Part shown: positions 33,751 through 43,285 of the stretch, in pieces | Numbering within the stretch: position 1 is the stretch's first letter | Layout of the letters: every line of letters starts with the position of its first letter | Notes under the pieces: generated by a model | Database searches by the model: none | Told to the model about the DNA's origin: nothing | Seen by the model: the letters and a program-made list of their open reading frames with translations, nothing else | Translations under genes and position numbers: made by a program | Assembly: GCF_007971025.1 (NCBI RefSeq) | Contig: NZ_CP042436.1 | Coordinates: 2,170,001-2,234,000, forward strand | DNA from: Mucilaginibacter ginsenosidivorans | GTDB lineage: Bacteria; Bacteroidota; Bacteroidia; Sphingobacteriales; Sphingobacteriaceae | Direction of reading: 5' to 3' | DNA length: 64,000 bases

Positions 33751-35007
33751 ATGAAATATTTAAAAACCTTATTGATCCTTATCGCATTTCCCTCATTCTT
33801 ATTTGCTCAAAGTAATTATAAACCGGGATATATAGTGACTCTTAGAGGCGATACAACCCGAGGGGAGATAGATTACCGCGAATGGCTTTCAACCCCCGGC
33901 TCAGTCAGTTTTAAAACGTCAGATGCAGCTCGAAAATTTACACCTGCTGATATTGCTCTTTTTAGTATTGATGGATTAGAAACCTATCAAAGCTACACAG
34001 GCCCGATTAGCATGGACCCGCCCGATACTGATCACAGGGACACTACCTTTATAAATAGCTCTGTTTTTTTAAAAGTATTGGAAAAAGGCAGCAGGGTGTC
34101 GTTGTTCTCTTATACTGACAATGTTAAAGTCCGGCTGTTTTTTGAGGAAAATTCAAAATCCGGTATCAAGGAATTGGCGCATCGGGTGTACTATACGATG
34201 GAGAACAACGGCGGCCAGTTTGCCAGGCAAATAGAAGTGAATGAGAATACCTACCTCAAGCAGCTTACCGCATTAGCTGTTAAATATAATGTGTACGATG
34301 ATGCACTACAGACGGACATGGCAAAAACCGGCTACTATGAACAGGACGTCCTGAAAGTAGTAAGTAAGATCAACGGCGTATCGGATGCCGATTACAAGGC
34401 TAAATATGGCAGCAAATTTAAACTTAACTTGTTCGTTGGCGCAGGAATAAACGCAACCGCTACTAAACCGTTTGGTGCTTATAAAGCAGCCGGTGGCATT
34501 AATTATAATACCACTCTTCCATTTATTTCGTTCGGTGCCGATTTTTTCGCCAATCCTAAAACCAAAAGGCTGGCATTTCGCATGGAGTTTATGGCAAGCG
34601 GCAATCAATATAAGTCATCCACTATTTATACCGGCTCGCCTTATGTGCCGGTAAGGTACTCTTACACGCAACTTTGGGGCGCAGTAGCTCCGCAGGTTAT
34701 ATACAACTTCTATAGCACCGAAAACCTTAAAATTTACGGTGGCGCAGGACTTGCCCTTACCTGGTATAAGTATTCGAATGCTACTTACGACCTTAATTAC
34801 GCCAGCACACAGGTTAAAAACGCACCTATAAACAACCCGAATTTTTTATACAAAGCTGCTACACCTATTATGTTGAAAGCAGGTGCGGTATTTGGCGGAC
34901 ACTGGGGCGTGTTTATAAATTATCTTACGCCGGCTAAAGTTAGCAGGGATGATTATCTCCTGGTAAAGACAAACCCTTTGCTGGCGGGCCTTAATTATTA
35001 TCTTTAA
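33751..35007 (+). CDS. Exported barrel-like protein, SNYKPGYVV family (paralogue 1 of 4)
   Basis: A 418-residue protein with a signal peptide ending SFLFAQ. The mature start SNYKPGYIVTLRGDTTRGEI then DYREW is shared by all four tandem genes. A first domain (to about residue 215) has the blocks VFLKVLEKGSRVSLFSYTDN and YEQDVLKVVSKINGVSDADY; from about 228 strand-rich segments starting NLFVGAGINATA resemble an eight-stranded outer-membrane barrel. Function is unknown; similar proteins are sometimes given misleading enzyme names. It leads a cluster with 28-32-base gaps. Confidence 0.75.
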   Translation: MKYLKTLLILIAFPSFLFAQSNYKPGYIVTLRGDTTRGEIDYREWLSTPGSVSFKTSDAARKFTPADIALFSIDGLETYQSYTGPISMDPPDTDHRDTTFINSSVFLKVLEKGSRVSLFSYTDNVKVRLFFEENSKSGIKELAHRVYYTMENNGGQFARQIEVNENTYLKQLTALAVKYNVYDDALQTDMAKTGYYEQDVLKVVSKINGVSDADYKAKYGSKFKLNLFVGAGINATATKPFGAYKAAGGINYNTTLPFISFGADFFANPKTKRLAFRMEFMASGNQYKSSTIYTGSPYVPVRYSYTQLWGAVAPQVIYNFYSTENLKIYGGAGLALTWYKYSNATYDLNYASTQVKNAPINNPNFLYKAATPIMLKAGAVFGGHWGVFINYLTPAKVSRDDYLLVKTNPLLAGLNYYL

Positions 35008-35039
35008 CAAAAAGAGAATTAAAACCTAATTATCACATC

Positions 35040-36179
35040 ATGAGAAAACTATACCTTTTATTCCTGGTCGGGTTGTTGATCCCTTTCCTTTCCAATGCGC
35101 AGAGTAATTACAAACCGGGGTACGTTGTGACGCCCCAGGGCGATACGATAAAGGGATTTATCGATTATCGCGAATGGGATATGACGCCGGATACGATACA
35201 CTTTAAAAAAACGATCGGCGACAATAATTTTGTTGAATACGGGCCGAACAATATTACTTTTTTTAATGTCGATGGTCTTGAATCCTATCAGCGTTATGAA
35301 GGGCCCATAAGCACTGACGCTACGGCTCCTGACCAGGTGGGAATAGACCGCGATACCAGCTTTACTACGGCGATCGTTTTCTTTAAGGTACTGGAAAAAG
35401 GTAAGAAGCTGGCGTTGTATTCCTATAAGGATAAAATAAAAGAACGCTTTTTCATGGGGGAACAGCCGGGTTATTTTCCAAAAGAGTTGATATTCCGGGT
35501 TACCCGTTCAAATACCGAATTCACATTTCGACGCCAAATCAGCGCTGCTGTTCGCAAAATTGGTGAATGGAACGAAGACCTGGAGACCATCATTTCAAAA
35601 GCAGACTATCTCGGAACGGATATTCTCGACGTTTTTAACAGGATAAATCACATCACCAAAGCTGAATATAATAAAAGCCACCCCCGGGCGGTTGGATATC
35701 AATTGTTTGCGGGGCTCGGGTTAGATATTACCAATAAGTTGCCCGATGGTCAATACCAATATACCTCCACCGGGCGTCACACTTCAGTCCTTCCGGTTAT
35801 TTCAGGTGGTATAGACGTTTTTGCTAACCCCAATACGCGCAGGCTATTATTTCGTTTTGAGCTGATGATTGCTGATGGATCCTATACGGCAAATTATTAT
35901 GGTACACTTAAGTCGTTTAATATCACTACATTTTCCTTGGTGCCGCAAGTAATTTACAACATATATAATGGCAATAATCTTAAGTTATTTGGTGGTGTAG
36001 GATTGGGCTTGAATGATTATGTTTATGAAAAAGGCGCGTACAACCCTCAAAGCTTTGATACAACCGGTATGCTGCAAGCCGGCGTACAACTACATAATCA
36101 ATTGGAGCTATTTGCACACTACCTGCAGGACGGGCGCGGTTCCGCGGATACACAGTTCGGCGTTAAATATTTGTTTTAA
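35040..36179 (+). CDS. Exported barrel-like protein, SNYKPGYVV family (paralogue 2 of 4)
   Basis: A 379-residue paralogue with signal peptide IPFLSNAQ, mature start SNYKPGYVVTPQGDTIKGFI and DYREWDMTP. The blocks VFFKVLEKGKKLALYSYKDK, ERFFMGEQPGYFPKELIFRV and YLGTDILDVFNRINHIT are shared. It is shorter than the others: the C-terminal barrel-like part ends FAHYLQDGRGSADTQFGVKYLF and lacks some loops. The N-terminal half is nearly the same as in the third copy, including at DNA level around IPFLSNAQSNYKPGYVV. Confidence 0.75.
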   Translation: MRKLYLLFLVGLLIPFLSNAQSNYKPGYVVTPQGDTIKGFIDYREWDMTPDTIHFKKTIGDNNFVEYGPNNITFFNVDGLESYQRYEGPISTDATAPDQVGIDRDTSFTTAIVFFKVLEKGKKLALYSYKDKIKERFFMGEQPGYFPKELIFRVTRSNTEFTFRRQISAAVRKIGEWNEDLETIISKADYLGTDILDVFNRINHITKAEYNKSHPRAVGYQLFAGLGLDITNKLPDGQYQYTSTGRHTSVLPVISGGIDVFANPNTRRLLFRFELMIADGSYTANYYGTLKSFNITTFSLVPQVIYNIYNGNNLKLFGGVGLGLNDYVYEKGAYNPQSFDTTGMLQAGVQLHNQLELFAHYLQDGRGSADTQFGVKYLF

Positions 36180-36207
36180 CAGTAAAAATAAATTTATCTC
36201 TTATCAT

Positions 36208-37488
36208 ATGAAATCTCTTAAAACTTTGCAAAGAATATTGTTTTTTATTGCATTATTGATCCCTTTCCTTTCTAACGCACAGAGTAATTACAAGCCAGGG
36301 TATGTTGTTACGCCCAAGGGCGATACGATAAGGGGATTTATCGATTATCGCGAATGGGACCGCACGCCGGCCGACGTCAATTTCAAGCAGGATGCCGCCG
36401 ATAACGAAGCGAAGAAATATACACCTGCCGATATCGCCGGATTTGGTATTACCGGTATAGAATCGTACAGGATCTATACCGGGCCCATAAGTATGGACCC
36501 CACGGCCCCTGATAAGGTAAAAACTGAATCGGAACGTGATACGAGTTTCAGGATTGCCACAGTTTTTATGAAAGAATTGGAAAAAGGCTCCAAACTGGCT
36601 CTATATTCATATAAAGATGATATAAAAGAGCGTTTTTTTGCGGGTGATGCCCCTGGGTTTGAGCCTAAGGAACTAATATTCAGGGTAACAAGAACCACTA
36701 CCGAAAATACATTTCAAAAACAGCTGAGCGCCTTAGCATTAATGCACAATGAACTAAATGATAATTTGATAGTTTATATCGGCCGTTCCGATTATACTGA
36801 ATCGGATATTCTTAAGATAGTTAACATGATCAACCATGTGAGCAAGGCGGATTACAATAAGACCCACTATAGCGGGCCCGCGATGAATTCCTTTATTGGG
36901 GCAGGTGTTAACATCAATACAACCAGTCCCGGCCATGGCAGCCAGGCGTATCTTGCAGGTGCAAGGGCGTATACCTCCTATTTGCCGCAGGGATCATTGG
37001 GGATAAATTTGTTCGCAAACCCGGCGACGAAGAAACTGCAATTCAGGATAGAGCTTGGGGTCGCGGATGCTAAATATAAATCCTTATATACAGGCAAAGT
37101 ATCGCCATACGCTCCTACAGAAATTTCCTATAACAACCTGGCTCTCTCAGGGTCAGTGCAGGTGCTTTACAATTTTTACAACAGGGATAATTTCAAAGTT
37201 TTTGCAGGCGGTGGGGTTGCTTTTTACTCGTTTAGTTACTCTAATGTTTATTTCGGTTCACAAAATCATGACGGGTCGCAGGCGCTGATCGCTGCTAATA
37301 ATCCCTTTGTTTTTGAAAAAGGCGATAACGCGTTTATATTCAGAGCCGGTATACAGTTCACCAAAAATCTTGTAGTTACCGGCAGTTATCAAACCCCGGT
37401 TAGCAATACGAACGGCGGATATTTCGAGTTGTCTTCAACTACTGCACAAGTTGGTATTAACTATTTATTCGAATTTAAAAGGAAGTAA
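36208..37488 (+). CDS. Exported barrel-like protein, SNYKPGYVV family (paralogue 3 of 4)
   Basis: A 426-residue paralogue. The ATG at 36208 gives MKSLKTLQRILFFIALLI and the cleavage region LSNAQ; an in-frame codon at 36013 lies inside the preceding gene and is rejected. Shared blocks are FIDYREWDRTP, MKELEKGSKLALYSYKDD, ERFFAGDAPGFEPKELIFRV and TESDILKIVNMINHVSKADY. The barrel-like half begins SFIGAGVNINTT. It is closest to paralogue 2 in the first half, suggesting a recent duplication or gene conversion. Confidence 0.75.
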   Translation: MKSLKTLQRILFFIALLIPFLSNAQSNYKPGYVVTPKGDTIRGFIDYREWDRTPADVNFKQDAADNEAKKYTPADIAGFGITGIESYRIYTGPISMDPTAPDKVKTESERDTSFRIATVFMKELEKGSKLALYSYKDDIKERFFAGDAPGFEPKELIFRVTRTTTENTFQKQLSALALMHNELNDNLIVYIGRSDYTESDILKIVNMINHVSKADYNKTHYSGPAMNSFIGAGVNINTTSPGHGSQAYLAGARAYTSYLPQGSLGINLFANPATKKLQFRIELGVADAKYKSLYTGKVSPYAPTEISYNNLALSGSVQVLYNFYNRDNFKVFAGGGVAFYSFSYSNVYFGSQNHDGSQALIAANNPFVFEKGDNAFIFRAGIQFTKNLVVTGSYQTPVSNTNGGYFELSSTTAQVGINYLFEFKRK

Positions 37489-37520
37489 TATTTCAAGTTA
37501 ACTAATACGATCTAAATTTT

Positions 37521-38801
37521 ATGAAATCTACCCTTGGAGCAATAATAATAGCTCTGATCTGCCCTCTTACGTTATTGGCACAAAGCAATTATAAACCCGG
37601 CTATGTGGTTAACATACAGGGCGACACACTAAAAGGCTTTATCAATTACCGCGAATGGACCAGAAACCCCGAACAAGTTTCGTTTAAGAGTAGCCTTGCC
37701 GACGAGGAATCCAAAGAGTTTAACATCACAAATGCGAAGGCATTTGCCGTGGATAGCTTTGAATATTATGAGCGCCACAATGTGAAAGTGAGTATGGATT
37801 CGCTTGATATTAACGCGGTTAACCCGGGTGTAAACAAAGACACCTTAGCCAAAACTGTTTTCCTGCGCATTATTTCCAAAGGCACGCACATAGCGCTTTA
37901 TCGTTACACAGATAAGCTGAAACGACGTTTTTATATCTCCGAAACCAATAAGCTTTTGGAACCGGAGGAACTGGCCTTTCACGCCCACTTCGACCGGCAG
38001 GAATTAACTGCTATGGTGTATATCAGGCGGTACCGGACACAACTGCTGTACATTGCCCAAAAGTACAGGCCCGATGATTTAAAGTTGCGAAGAACGATTT
38101 CTAATGCGGATTATAACGAGGACGAGCTCAAGAACCTGGTGTCAAGAATAAACGGGAGTTCAGACCCAAGGTATACAAAACAGGGGTCTTCGGGTACCAG
38201 GTGGTTTGCCGGAGTTTCCGCTAATCATTACAGCCTGAAATATACCGGCGCTATTCCACTGGCTGATGCATCGGCAAGTGGCCGCGTTACCCCAAAATTG
38301 GATGGCGGTATAGACTTTTTGCCATTCAAAGCTGTTCAGCGGTTTTATATCAGAGTTGAACTTGCGATAGACTATCATCAATATGATTATCATCACCGCG
38401 AGCCATATTCCACCCCAACAGGTGCTACTATTGATTTGCATGTCAAACAATTCAACACATCCCTTACGCCTCAGGTGATCTATAATCTTTACAATGCCGC
38501 ACAGTTAAAAGTGTTCTTAGATATGGGCATCGCTATTACTAATTCTAATTACGGACATTACCGGTTAATATCCAGTTATGACTCGGGAGCATTCCCCTCA
38601 AACGTGCAGGAAAAATATCCTGAATTCAATTTTTTATGGATGACTTTTCCTTTAAAAGCTGGTGTGGCTATTGGCAGGCAATTTGAATTGTATGCCGGTT
38701 ATGTACCTAAGGCCCCAATTTCAGATGGAAAATATACCCGTTTTCAAGGTAACCTGACCTCCTATTCGGCAGGCATAAATTTCTATATAGGAAAGAAATA
38801 A
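37521..38801 (+). CDS. Exported barrel-like protein, SNYKPGYVV family (paralogue 4 of 4)
   Basis: A 426-residue and most diverged paralogue. The signal peptide ends PLTLLAQ, followed by SNYKPGYVVNIQGDTLKGFI and NYREWTRNPEQVSFK. The LEKG block is replaced by FLRIISKGTHIALYRYTDKL with RRFYISETNK, and the second block is YNEDELKNLVSRINGSSDPRY. The barrel-like half contains TPQVIYNLYNAAQLKVFLDMG, alignable to TPQVIYNFY/IYNGNNLK in the others. It ends exactly one base before the convergent type IX-sorted protein. Confidence 0.75.
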   Translation: MKSTLGAIIIALICPLTLLAQSNYKPGYVVNIQGDTLKGFINYREWTRNPEQVSFKSSLADEESKEFNITNAKAFAVDSFEYYERHNVKVSMDSLDINAVNPGVNKDTLAKTVFLRIISKGTHIALYRYTDKLKRRFYISETNKLLEPEELAFHAHFDRQELTAMVYIRRYRTQLLYIAQKYRPDDLKLRRTISNADYNEDELKNLVSRINGSSDPRYTKQGSSGTRWFAGVSANHYSLKYTGAIPLADASASGRVTPKLDGGIDFLPFKAVQRFYIRVELAIDYHQYDYHHREPYSTPTGATIDLHVKQFNTSLTPQVIYNLYNAAQLKVFLDMGIAITNSNYGHYRLISSYDSGAFPSNVQEKYPEFNFLWMTFPLKAGVAIGRQFELYAGYVPKAPISDGKYTRFQGNLTSYSAGINFYIGKK

Positions 38802-40742
38802 CTAACGTATTATCAGCAGCCAGCCCGATAATTTGGGTTGACCATTTTTAAGATCGATGACATAATAATATGTCCCCTGGGGCAATTGGGTTCCTTTGCT
38901 GGTTCCGTCCCAGGGTTTTGCATACCCGATGCTGCGGTATACCTCCTGCCCGCTGCGGGTATACACCGTTGTCAGGCTTTCCGGGTAGGTTACCAGGGCC
39001 TCGATGTTCCACAGATCATTCACACCGTCGCCGTTGGGGGTGAAGGTGTTCGGCACGGTCACTTTTTTGTAGACGCGAACGAAGACCGAACTTGTTGCCT
39101 GGCCGCAGTTGCCGGAAACTACGTTAAGGGTATAGGTAATGTCGCGGTTTGGGGTAGCGACGGGTGTTAACGAGTACGGGTTGTCCAGAAAGTCGGATGG
39201 CGACCAGTAGAAAGAGGTAATATTATCGCCGGATATCGAACCGGTGAGTTTTACTGATTGCCCTTCAAATATTTCCTTGTTTTTGCCTGCATCGGCAGTT
39301 GGGTTATTGCTGACAGTTACTGTTACCGTTTTGGTGTCGTCGTAACAGCCGTCGTTGCTCACTTTTACTGTATAAGTAGTGGTTTGCGCAGGGGAAGCCA
39401 GCGGGGAGGCAATGTTATCGTGATCAAGACCAACCGAGGGCGTCCATTGATAATATAACCCGCCAGATGCAGTCAGCATAGCGGACGTGCCGGCACAAAT
39501 TGTAATGTCGCCGCTAACGGTTGCTGTTACCTTTGGCTGAACTTTAACAAGCGTTTGTACCGGCGCGGAAGGACACCCTTTTTCCGAAGTCGCCACTACC
39601 GTATAAGTACCTGCAGTGGCTTCACTGACCGGGCTTATAACGAGCGGGTTTTGAGTACGGGGCGGCAGGCCCGGCCCCGTCCAGGTATACGTTGCACCTC
39701 CGGATGCCGTTATGGTTAAAACATCGCCGATACATACTGTTTGTACCGGCGCAACCGAGGCGACAGGCAGTGGATTTACGTGGATGGTGAGCGGCGATGA
39801 GCTGACAAAGCAAGAGGGTGCGTTGATATTTTGCCCTTCGCCGACAGATAAACGATATTGATAGGTGCCCGCCGCAGTGTTGGGTATCGACACGCTGTAC
39901 GTTGCGTTGGTCTCGCCTGCAATATTCGTCCACCCGGTGTTGTTTTTATTGAATTGCCACTGCAAAAGGGGATCGGTGTAACCCGAGCCTACACTTGATG
40001 TTAAAGTATAGGCGGCATCACTTCCCTCGCAAATATCCTGGTCGCCGTTTGCCGCCAGGCTGCCGAAGCCTGTCTGTACGATAGGGCCGCAAGCCCTGAA
40101 GGCGATATCGTCGAGCAGCAGGTCGTTTCCCATCCCGCCCGGCGCATTGTTTGTCATGGTGACGATGACATCCGTTACGTTGGCCGGAGTTACGAAATAG
40201 GTGCCGTATTTAGTCCAGTCGGGGTTGGCCGTAGGCATTATTGTGCCGGTATTATAGGTAGCTAACACCGTACCATCGTTGGCCTGTACGGTAAATGTAA
40301 TATCGGGATGGGTGTAGTTGGAACCCGCCGAGACTAAAGTACCGATGTTCATGATATATGCCGAAAACTCATAGGTTGTGCTGGGGCACAAGCCGTTTGC
40401 TTTCTGCGTGAAAAAGATGCTTGGCGCATAGCTGGCGTTTATCAGCATCATATACCCATTCTTATCGCCTGTATGATCGTGCGGTACGTTGTGCCAGTCG
40501 AAGTGGCAGCCGCTCGAAGCGTTCAACAGCGTGTATTGCCCGTCTTCGGCGCAAACATTACTGGTATATGTAAAGGTGGTAATGCCCGGCGCTAAAGGCG
40601 GCCCCACGGTACTGGCCCCCGACCCAAACGTTTGATTGATAACCGGATCGCCCAGGCTTCCGGTACAGGTTTGAGCGCCGGCATCGAATGTGATGGTTAA
40701 AAGCAGGGCAGCCAGTAACAGGTTCAAGACTAATCGCTTCAT
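38802..40742 (-). CDS. Secreted PKD/Ig-like protein with type IX C-terminal sorting domain
   Basis: A 646-residue exported protein. The signal peptide ends DAGAQ; residues about 25-215 resemble a jelly-roll/CBM-like module (PVINQTFGSGAST ... MTNNAPGGMGNDLLLDDIAFRACG). Then come Ig/PKD-like units (GDQDICEGSDAAYTLTSSVG; VQTVCIGDVLTITASGGATYTWTGPG; GDITICAGTSAMLTASGG; NPTADAGKNKEIFEGQ). The C-terminal TVPNTFTPNGDGVNDLWNIEAL ... PQGTYYYVIDLKNG is the gliding-motility CHU_C domain, very like that of the first gene of the window. It is a single gene, divergent from the TonB receptor. Confidence 0.92.
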   Translation of the reverse strand: MKRLVLNLLLAALLLTITFDAGAQTCTGSLGDPVINQTFGSGASTVGPPLAPGITTFTYTSNVCAEDGQYTLLNASSGCHFDWHNVPHDHTGDKNGYMMLINASYAPSIFFTQKANGLCPSTTYEFSAYIMNIGTLVSAGSNYTHPDITFTVQANDGTVLATYNTGTIMPTANPDWTKYGTYFVTPANVTDVIVTMTNNAPGGMGNDLLLDDIAFRACGPIVQTGFGSLAANGDQDICEGSDAAYTLTSSVGSGYTDPLLQWQFNKNNTGWTNIAGETNATYSVSIPNTAAGTYQYRLSVGEGQNINAPSCFVSSSPLTIHVNPLPVASVAPVQTVCIGDVLTITASGGATYTWTGPGLPPRTQNPLVISPVSEATAGTYTVVATSEKGCPSAPVQTLVKVQPKVTATVSGDITICAGTSAMLTASGGLYYQWTPSVGLDHDNIASPLASPAQTTTYTVKVSNDGCYDDTKTVTVTVSNNPTADAGKNKEIFEGQSVKLTGSISGDNITSFYWSPSDFLDNPYSLTPVATPNRDITYTLNVVSGNCGQATSSVFVRVYKKVTVPNTFTPNGDGVNDLWNIEALVTYPESLTTVYTRSGQEVYRSIGYAKPWDGTSKGTQLPQGTYYYVIDLKNGQPKLSGWLLIIR

Positions 40743-40896
40743 TTATAAATCGGTCGGGGAACTGGCTAAAATAAGGCTTTACCCACAGTTATTGGCCCGC
40801 ATTTGTAAATTCTTTGTGATGGGGCAAATTTTAGTAGATTGCAGCACATTTGCCATGATAAATTAGTATCACAATTGTATACGTTACCCGAGTCCA

Positions 40897-42984
40897 ATGC
40901 CCATGGCGAAGATATACCCCATCCTCATCTGCATGCTTTTTTCTTTTCCCTGCCTTGCACAGGGAGGCTACACCGATTCTTTGAAACATGATACAACGAG
41001 GCATTTACCCGGTGTTACGGTAAGGGGCTATTTGACGGAGCAGCCGGTGCTGGGTGTACCCGCTTCGGTAAGTGTTATTGGCGCCGCGCAGCTAAAACTA
41101 CAGCCGGGCAGCTCGCTTGTACCCGCATTGAATACTGTTCCCGGTGTGCGGATGGAGGAACGCTCGCCGGGAAGTTACCGCCTTTCAATAAGGGGAAGTT
41201 TACTCCGGTCGCCATTTGGGGTGAGAGACGTAAAAATATATTATGACGAGATACCGCTTACCGATGCCGGCGGCAATACTTACCTGAACGCCATCGACCC
41301 GAACAGCGTACAGGGTATCGAGGTTTTGAAAGGGCCCGACGGCAGCCTGTTCGGCGCCAACTCGGGTGGTGTGGTATTACTGAACCCGGTAAACCGGTAT
41401 AATGACAGCAGCTACCTGGCCGCAGGCCTGGGCGGCGGATCATACGGCCTGGTGCGTCAAAGTGCTTCGTTGCAAAACCATTCGGGCAATAACCAGCTCA
41501 ACATCAGTGAAGCGTATCAAACAGCGGCGGGCTACCGGCAAAACAGCAATATGGACCGCACTTACCTGCAGGCATTTGACAAGGTAAGTTTTTCGCAAAA
41601 GGACCAGTTGAAGTTGATGGGGCTATATTCGGCACTCAATTACGAAACTCCGGGCGGCCTCACCCTTACCCAGTTCCAATCCGACCCTCAACTGGCGCGA
41701 TTGGCCACAAAAACCATCCCCGGATCGATTCAGCAACACGCCGGCATAAGGCAAAAAATGCTTTTTGGGGGTGCGGTGAATGAATGGCATTTATCGGAAA
41801 GGATAAGAAACGTAACTTCGGTTTTTGGTACGTATGTCGATTTTACCAATCCTTTTATCACAACCTACAATCAACGATACGAGGGCACTTATGGCCTGCG
41901 AAGTTATTTTGAGTGGAGTGGCAAGCCGGATACCGCAATTAACTGGAAAGTTAACCTTGGCCTGGAATGGCAGCAGACCAATTCGGACATTAACAGCTAT
42001 GGCAACAGGGCAGGAGTGCGGGATACGGCACAGGCATTGGATAAAATTCATACCAACCAGCATTTTATTTTTGCGCGATACCTGGCCGATTTTAACCAGA
42101 AACTGCATCTTGAAGCTGCGCTTAGTTTGAATTTCTATAACTATCAATTCAGAAACGTTTTTCCGAATAACGAGGCATTGTTCACCAACCGGACGTTTAC
42201 ACCTCAATTGATGCCGCGTATAGCTTTGTCATACCAGCTTACCAATAACTTCATATGGCGCGCCTCGGTAAGCCGTGGGTATTCGACCCCGACGACAACA
42301 GAAATACGCCCGACCGACCAGGTCGTTAACAATTCGTTGAAAGCTGAAGATGGCTGGAACTACGAGACGGGTGCCAGGCTGAGAAATGCAGATGAAAGTA
42401 TTTTCCTGGATGCTTCTGTTTTCTATTACGACCTGCATAATGCCATTGTACCCCAGCAAAATGCTAATGGGACTGCCTATTATGTTAATGCAGGCGATAC
42501 GCATCAGCCGGGCTTCGAGGTATATTTTAGCAATTGGCTGATACGCCGTAACAGCAGTAATTTTATCCGCGGGCTGCAGTTCAACCTTTCTGTTACGCTG
42601 GACAAATTCACCTTTGCCAATTACAACGAGAACGGCGTAAATTATTCGGGCAATAAATTGACAGGTGTTCCCGAGCAGGTTTTTGTGAGCAGTTTGCAGG
42701 CCAGGCTCCCCAATGGTTTCTACCTGTTCGCTCAATACAATTATACCTCAAAGCTTCCGCTGAATGACGCAAATACTGCATTTGCGGGCGCTTATCATTT
42801 GATACAGTTCAAAGGGGGGTGGGAGCACCGTTGGGGTAAGGCGCGCCTTAGTTTTTATGCCGGGGCAGATAATTTACTGAATCAGAAATATAGCCTGGGT
42901 AACGACCTGAATGCCGTAGGCAACCGCTATTATAACGCCGCTGCGCCCCGGAATTATTATGCCGGAATGAATGTGATGTTTTAA
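40897..42984 (+). CDS. TonB-dependent receptor
   Basis: A 695-residue outer-membrane receptor. After a signal peptide (FSFPCLAQ) there is a TonB-box-like LPGVTVRGY and a plug domain (about 40-165) with SVIGAAQLKLQPGSSLVPALNTVPGVRMEERSPGSYRLSIRGS and IEVLKGPDGSLFGANSGGVVLLNP, then a 22-strand-type barrel ending RNYYAGMNVMF. It lacks the carboxypeptidase-like N-terminal extension of SusC proteins and has no SusD partner, so it is more like FecA/BtuB-type receptors for siderophore or cofactor. Ligand is not shown; a BtuF-like gene lies 3 kb away. Confidence 0.92.
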   Translation: MPMAKIYPILICMLFSFPCLAQGGYTDSLKHDTTRHLPGVTVRGYLTEQPVLGVPASVSVIGAAQLKLQPGSSLVPALNTVPGVRMEERSPGSYRLSIRGSLLRSPFGVRDVKIYYDEIPLTDAGGNTYLNAIDPNSVQGIEVLKGPDGSLFGANSGGVVLLNPVNRYNDSSYLAAGLGGGSYGLVRQSASLQNHSGNNQLNISEAYQTAAGYRQNSNMDRTYLQAFDKVSFSQKDQLKLMGLYSALNYETPGGLTLTQFQSDPQLARLATKTIPGSIQQHAGIRQKMLFGGAVNEWHLSERIRNVTSVFGTYVDFTNPFITTYNQRYEGTYGLRSYFEWSGKPDTAINWKVNLGLEWQQTNSDINSYGNRAGVRDTAQALDKIHTNQHFIFARYLADFNQKLHLEAALSLNFYNYQFRNVFPNNEALFTNRTFTPQLMPRIALSYQLTNNFIWRASVSRGYSTPTTTEIRPTDQVVNNSLKAEDGWNYETGARLRNADESIFLDASVFYYDLHNAIVPQQNANGTAYYVNAGDTHQPGFEVYFSNWLIRRNSSNFIRGLQFNLSVTLDKFTFANYNENGVNYSGNKLTGVPEQVFVSSLQARLPNGFYLFAQYNYTSKLPLNDANTAFAGAYHLIQFKGGWEHRWGKARLSFYAGADNLLNQKYSLGNDLNAVGNRYYNAAAPRNYYAGMNVMF

Positions 42985-42994
42985 ATCTCTCACC

Positions 42995-43190
42995 AACCCC
43001 TCTGCGGGTTGTGTATGTTTACCCATAAAAATCGAAGTTTCACCAGTCGTTCCATAAGAACGCATTTTTAATATCCATTTTCTCTACCAACCAATCGCCC
43101 CGATAGGGCGAGGAATATGAAAGAGCGTCCTGTAAGGACGCCAGGTTGGTAAAAATCAGTAAAATACCCAATTACGTTCCATGGGAACAT
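42995..43190. repeat. Cluster of five short palindromes between convergent genes
   Basis: Hairpin arms are AACCC/GGGTT (42995-43010), CGTTC/GAACG (43048-43062), CGCCC/GGGCG (43096-43110), GCGTCC/GGACGC (43125-43141) and GTTCC/GGAAC (43176-43188). TACCAACC (43085-43092) and GGTTGGTA (43144-43151) enclose two of them. Similar palindromes are dispersed in Bacteroidota genomes as I recall them. Confidence 0.65.
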
Positions 43191-43240
43191 TTGGGGATGC
43201 CCCGGTAGTGCAGGGTAACAAGAAATCCTAATTGGTTGAG

Positions 43241-43278
43241 CAATAAAGGCACCCGCAGATGTCCTGGTGCCTTTATTG
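43241..43278 (-). terminator. 13-base-stem terminator after GH20 gene
   Basis: CAATAAAGGCACC pairs perfectly with GGTGCCTTTATTG around a 12-base loop, eight bases beyond the GH20 stop codon. Both strands have a T-rich 3' arm, so it may stop transcription from both sides. Confidence 0.75.
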
Positions 43279-43285
43279 CTGCTGG

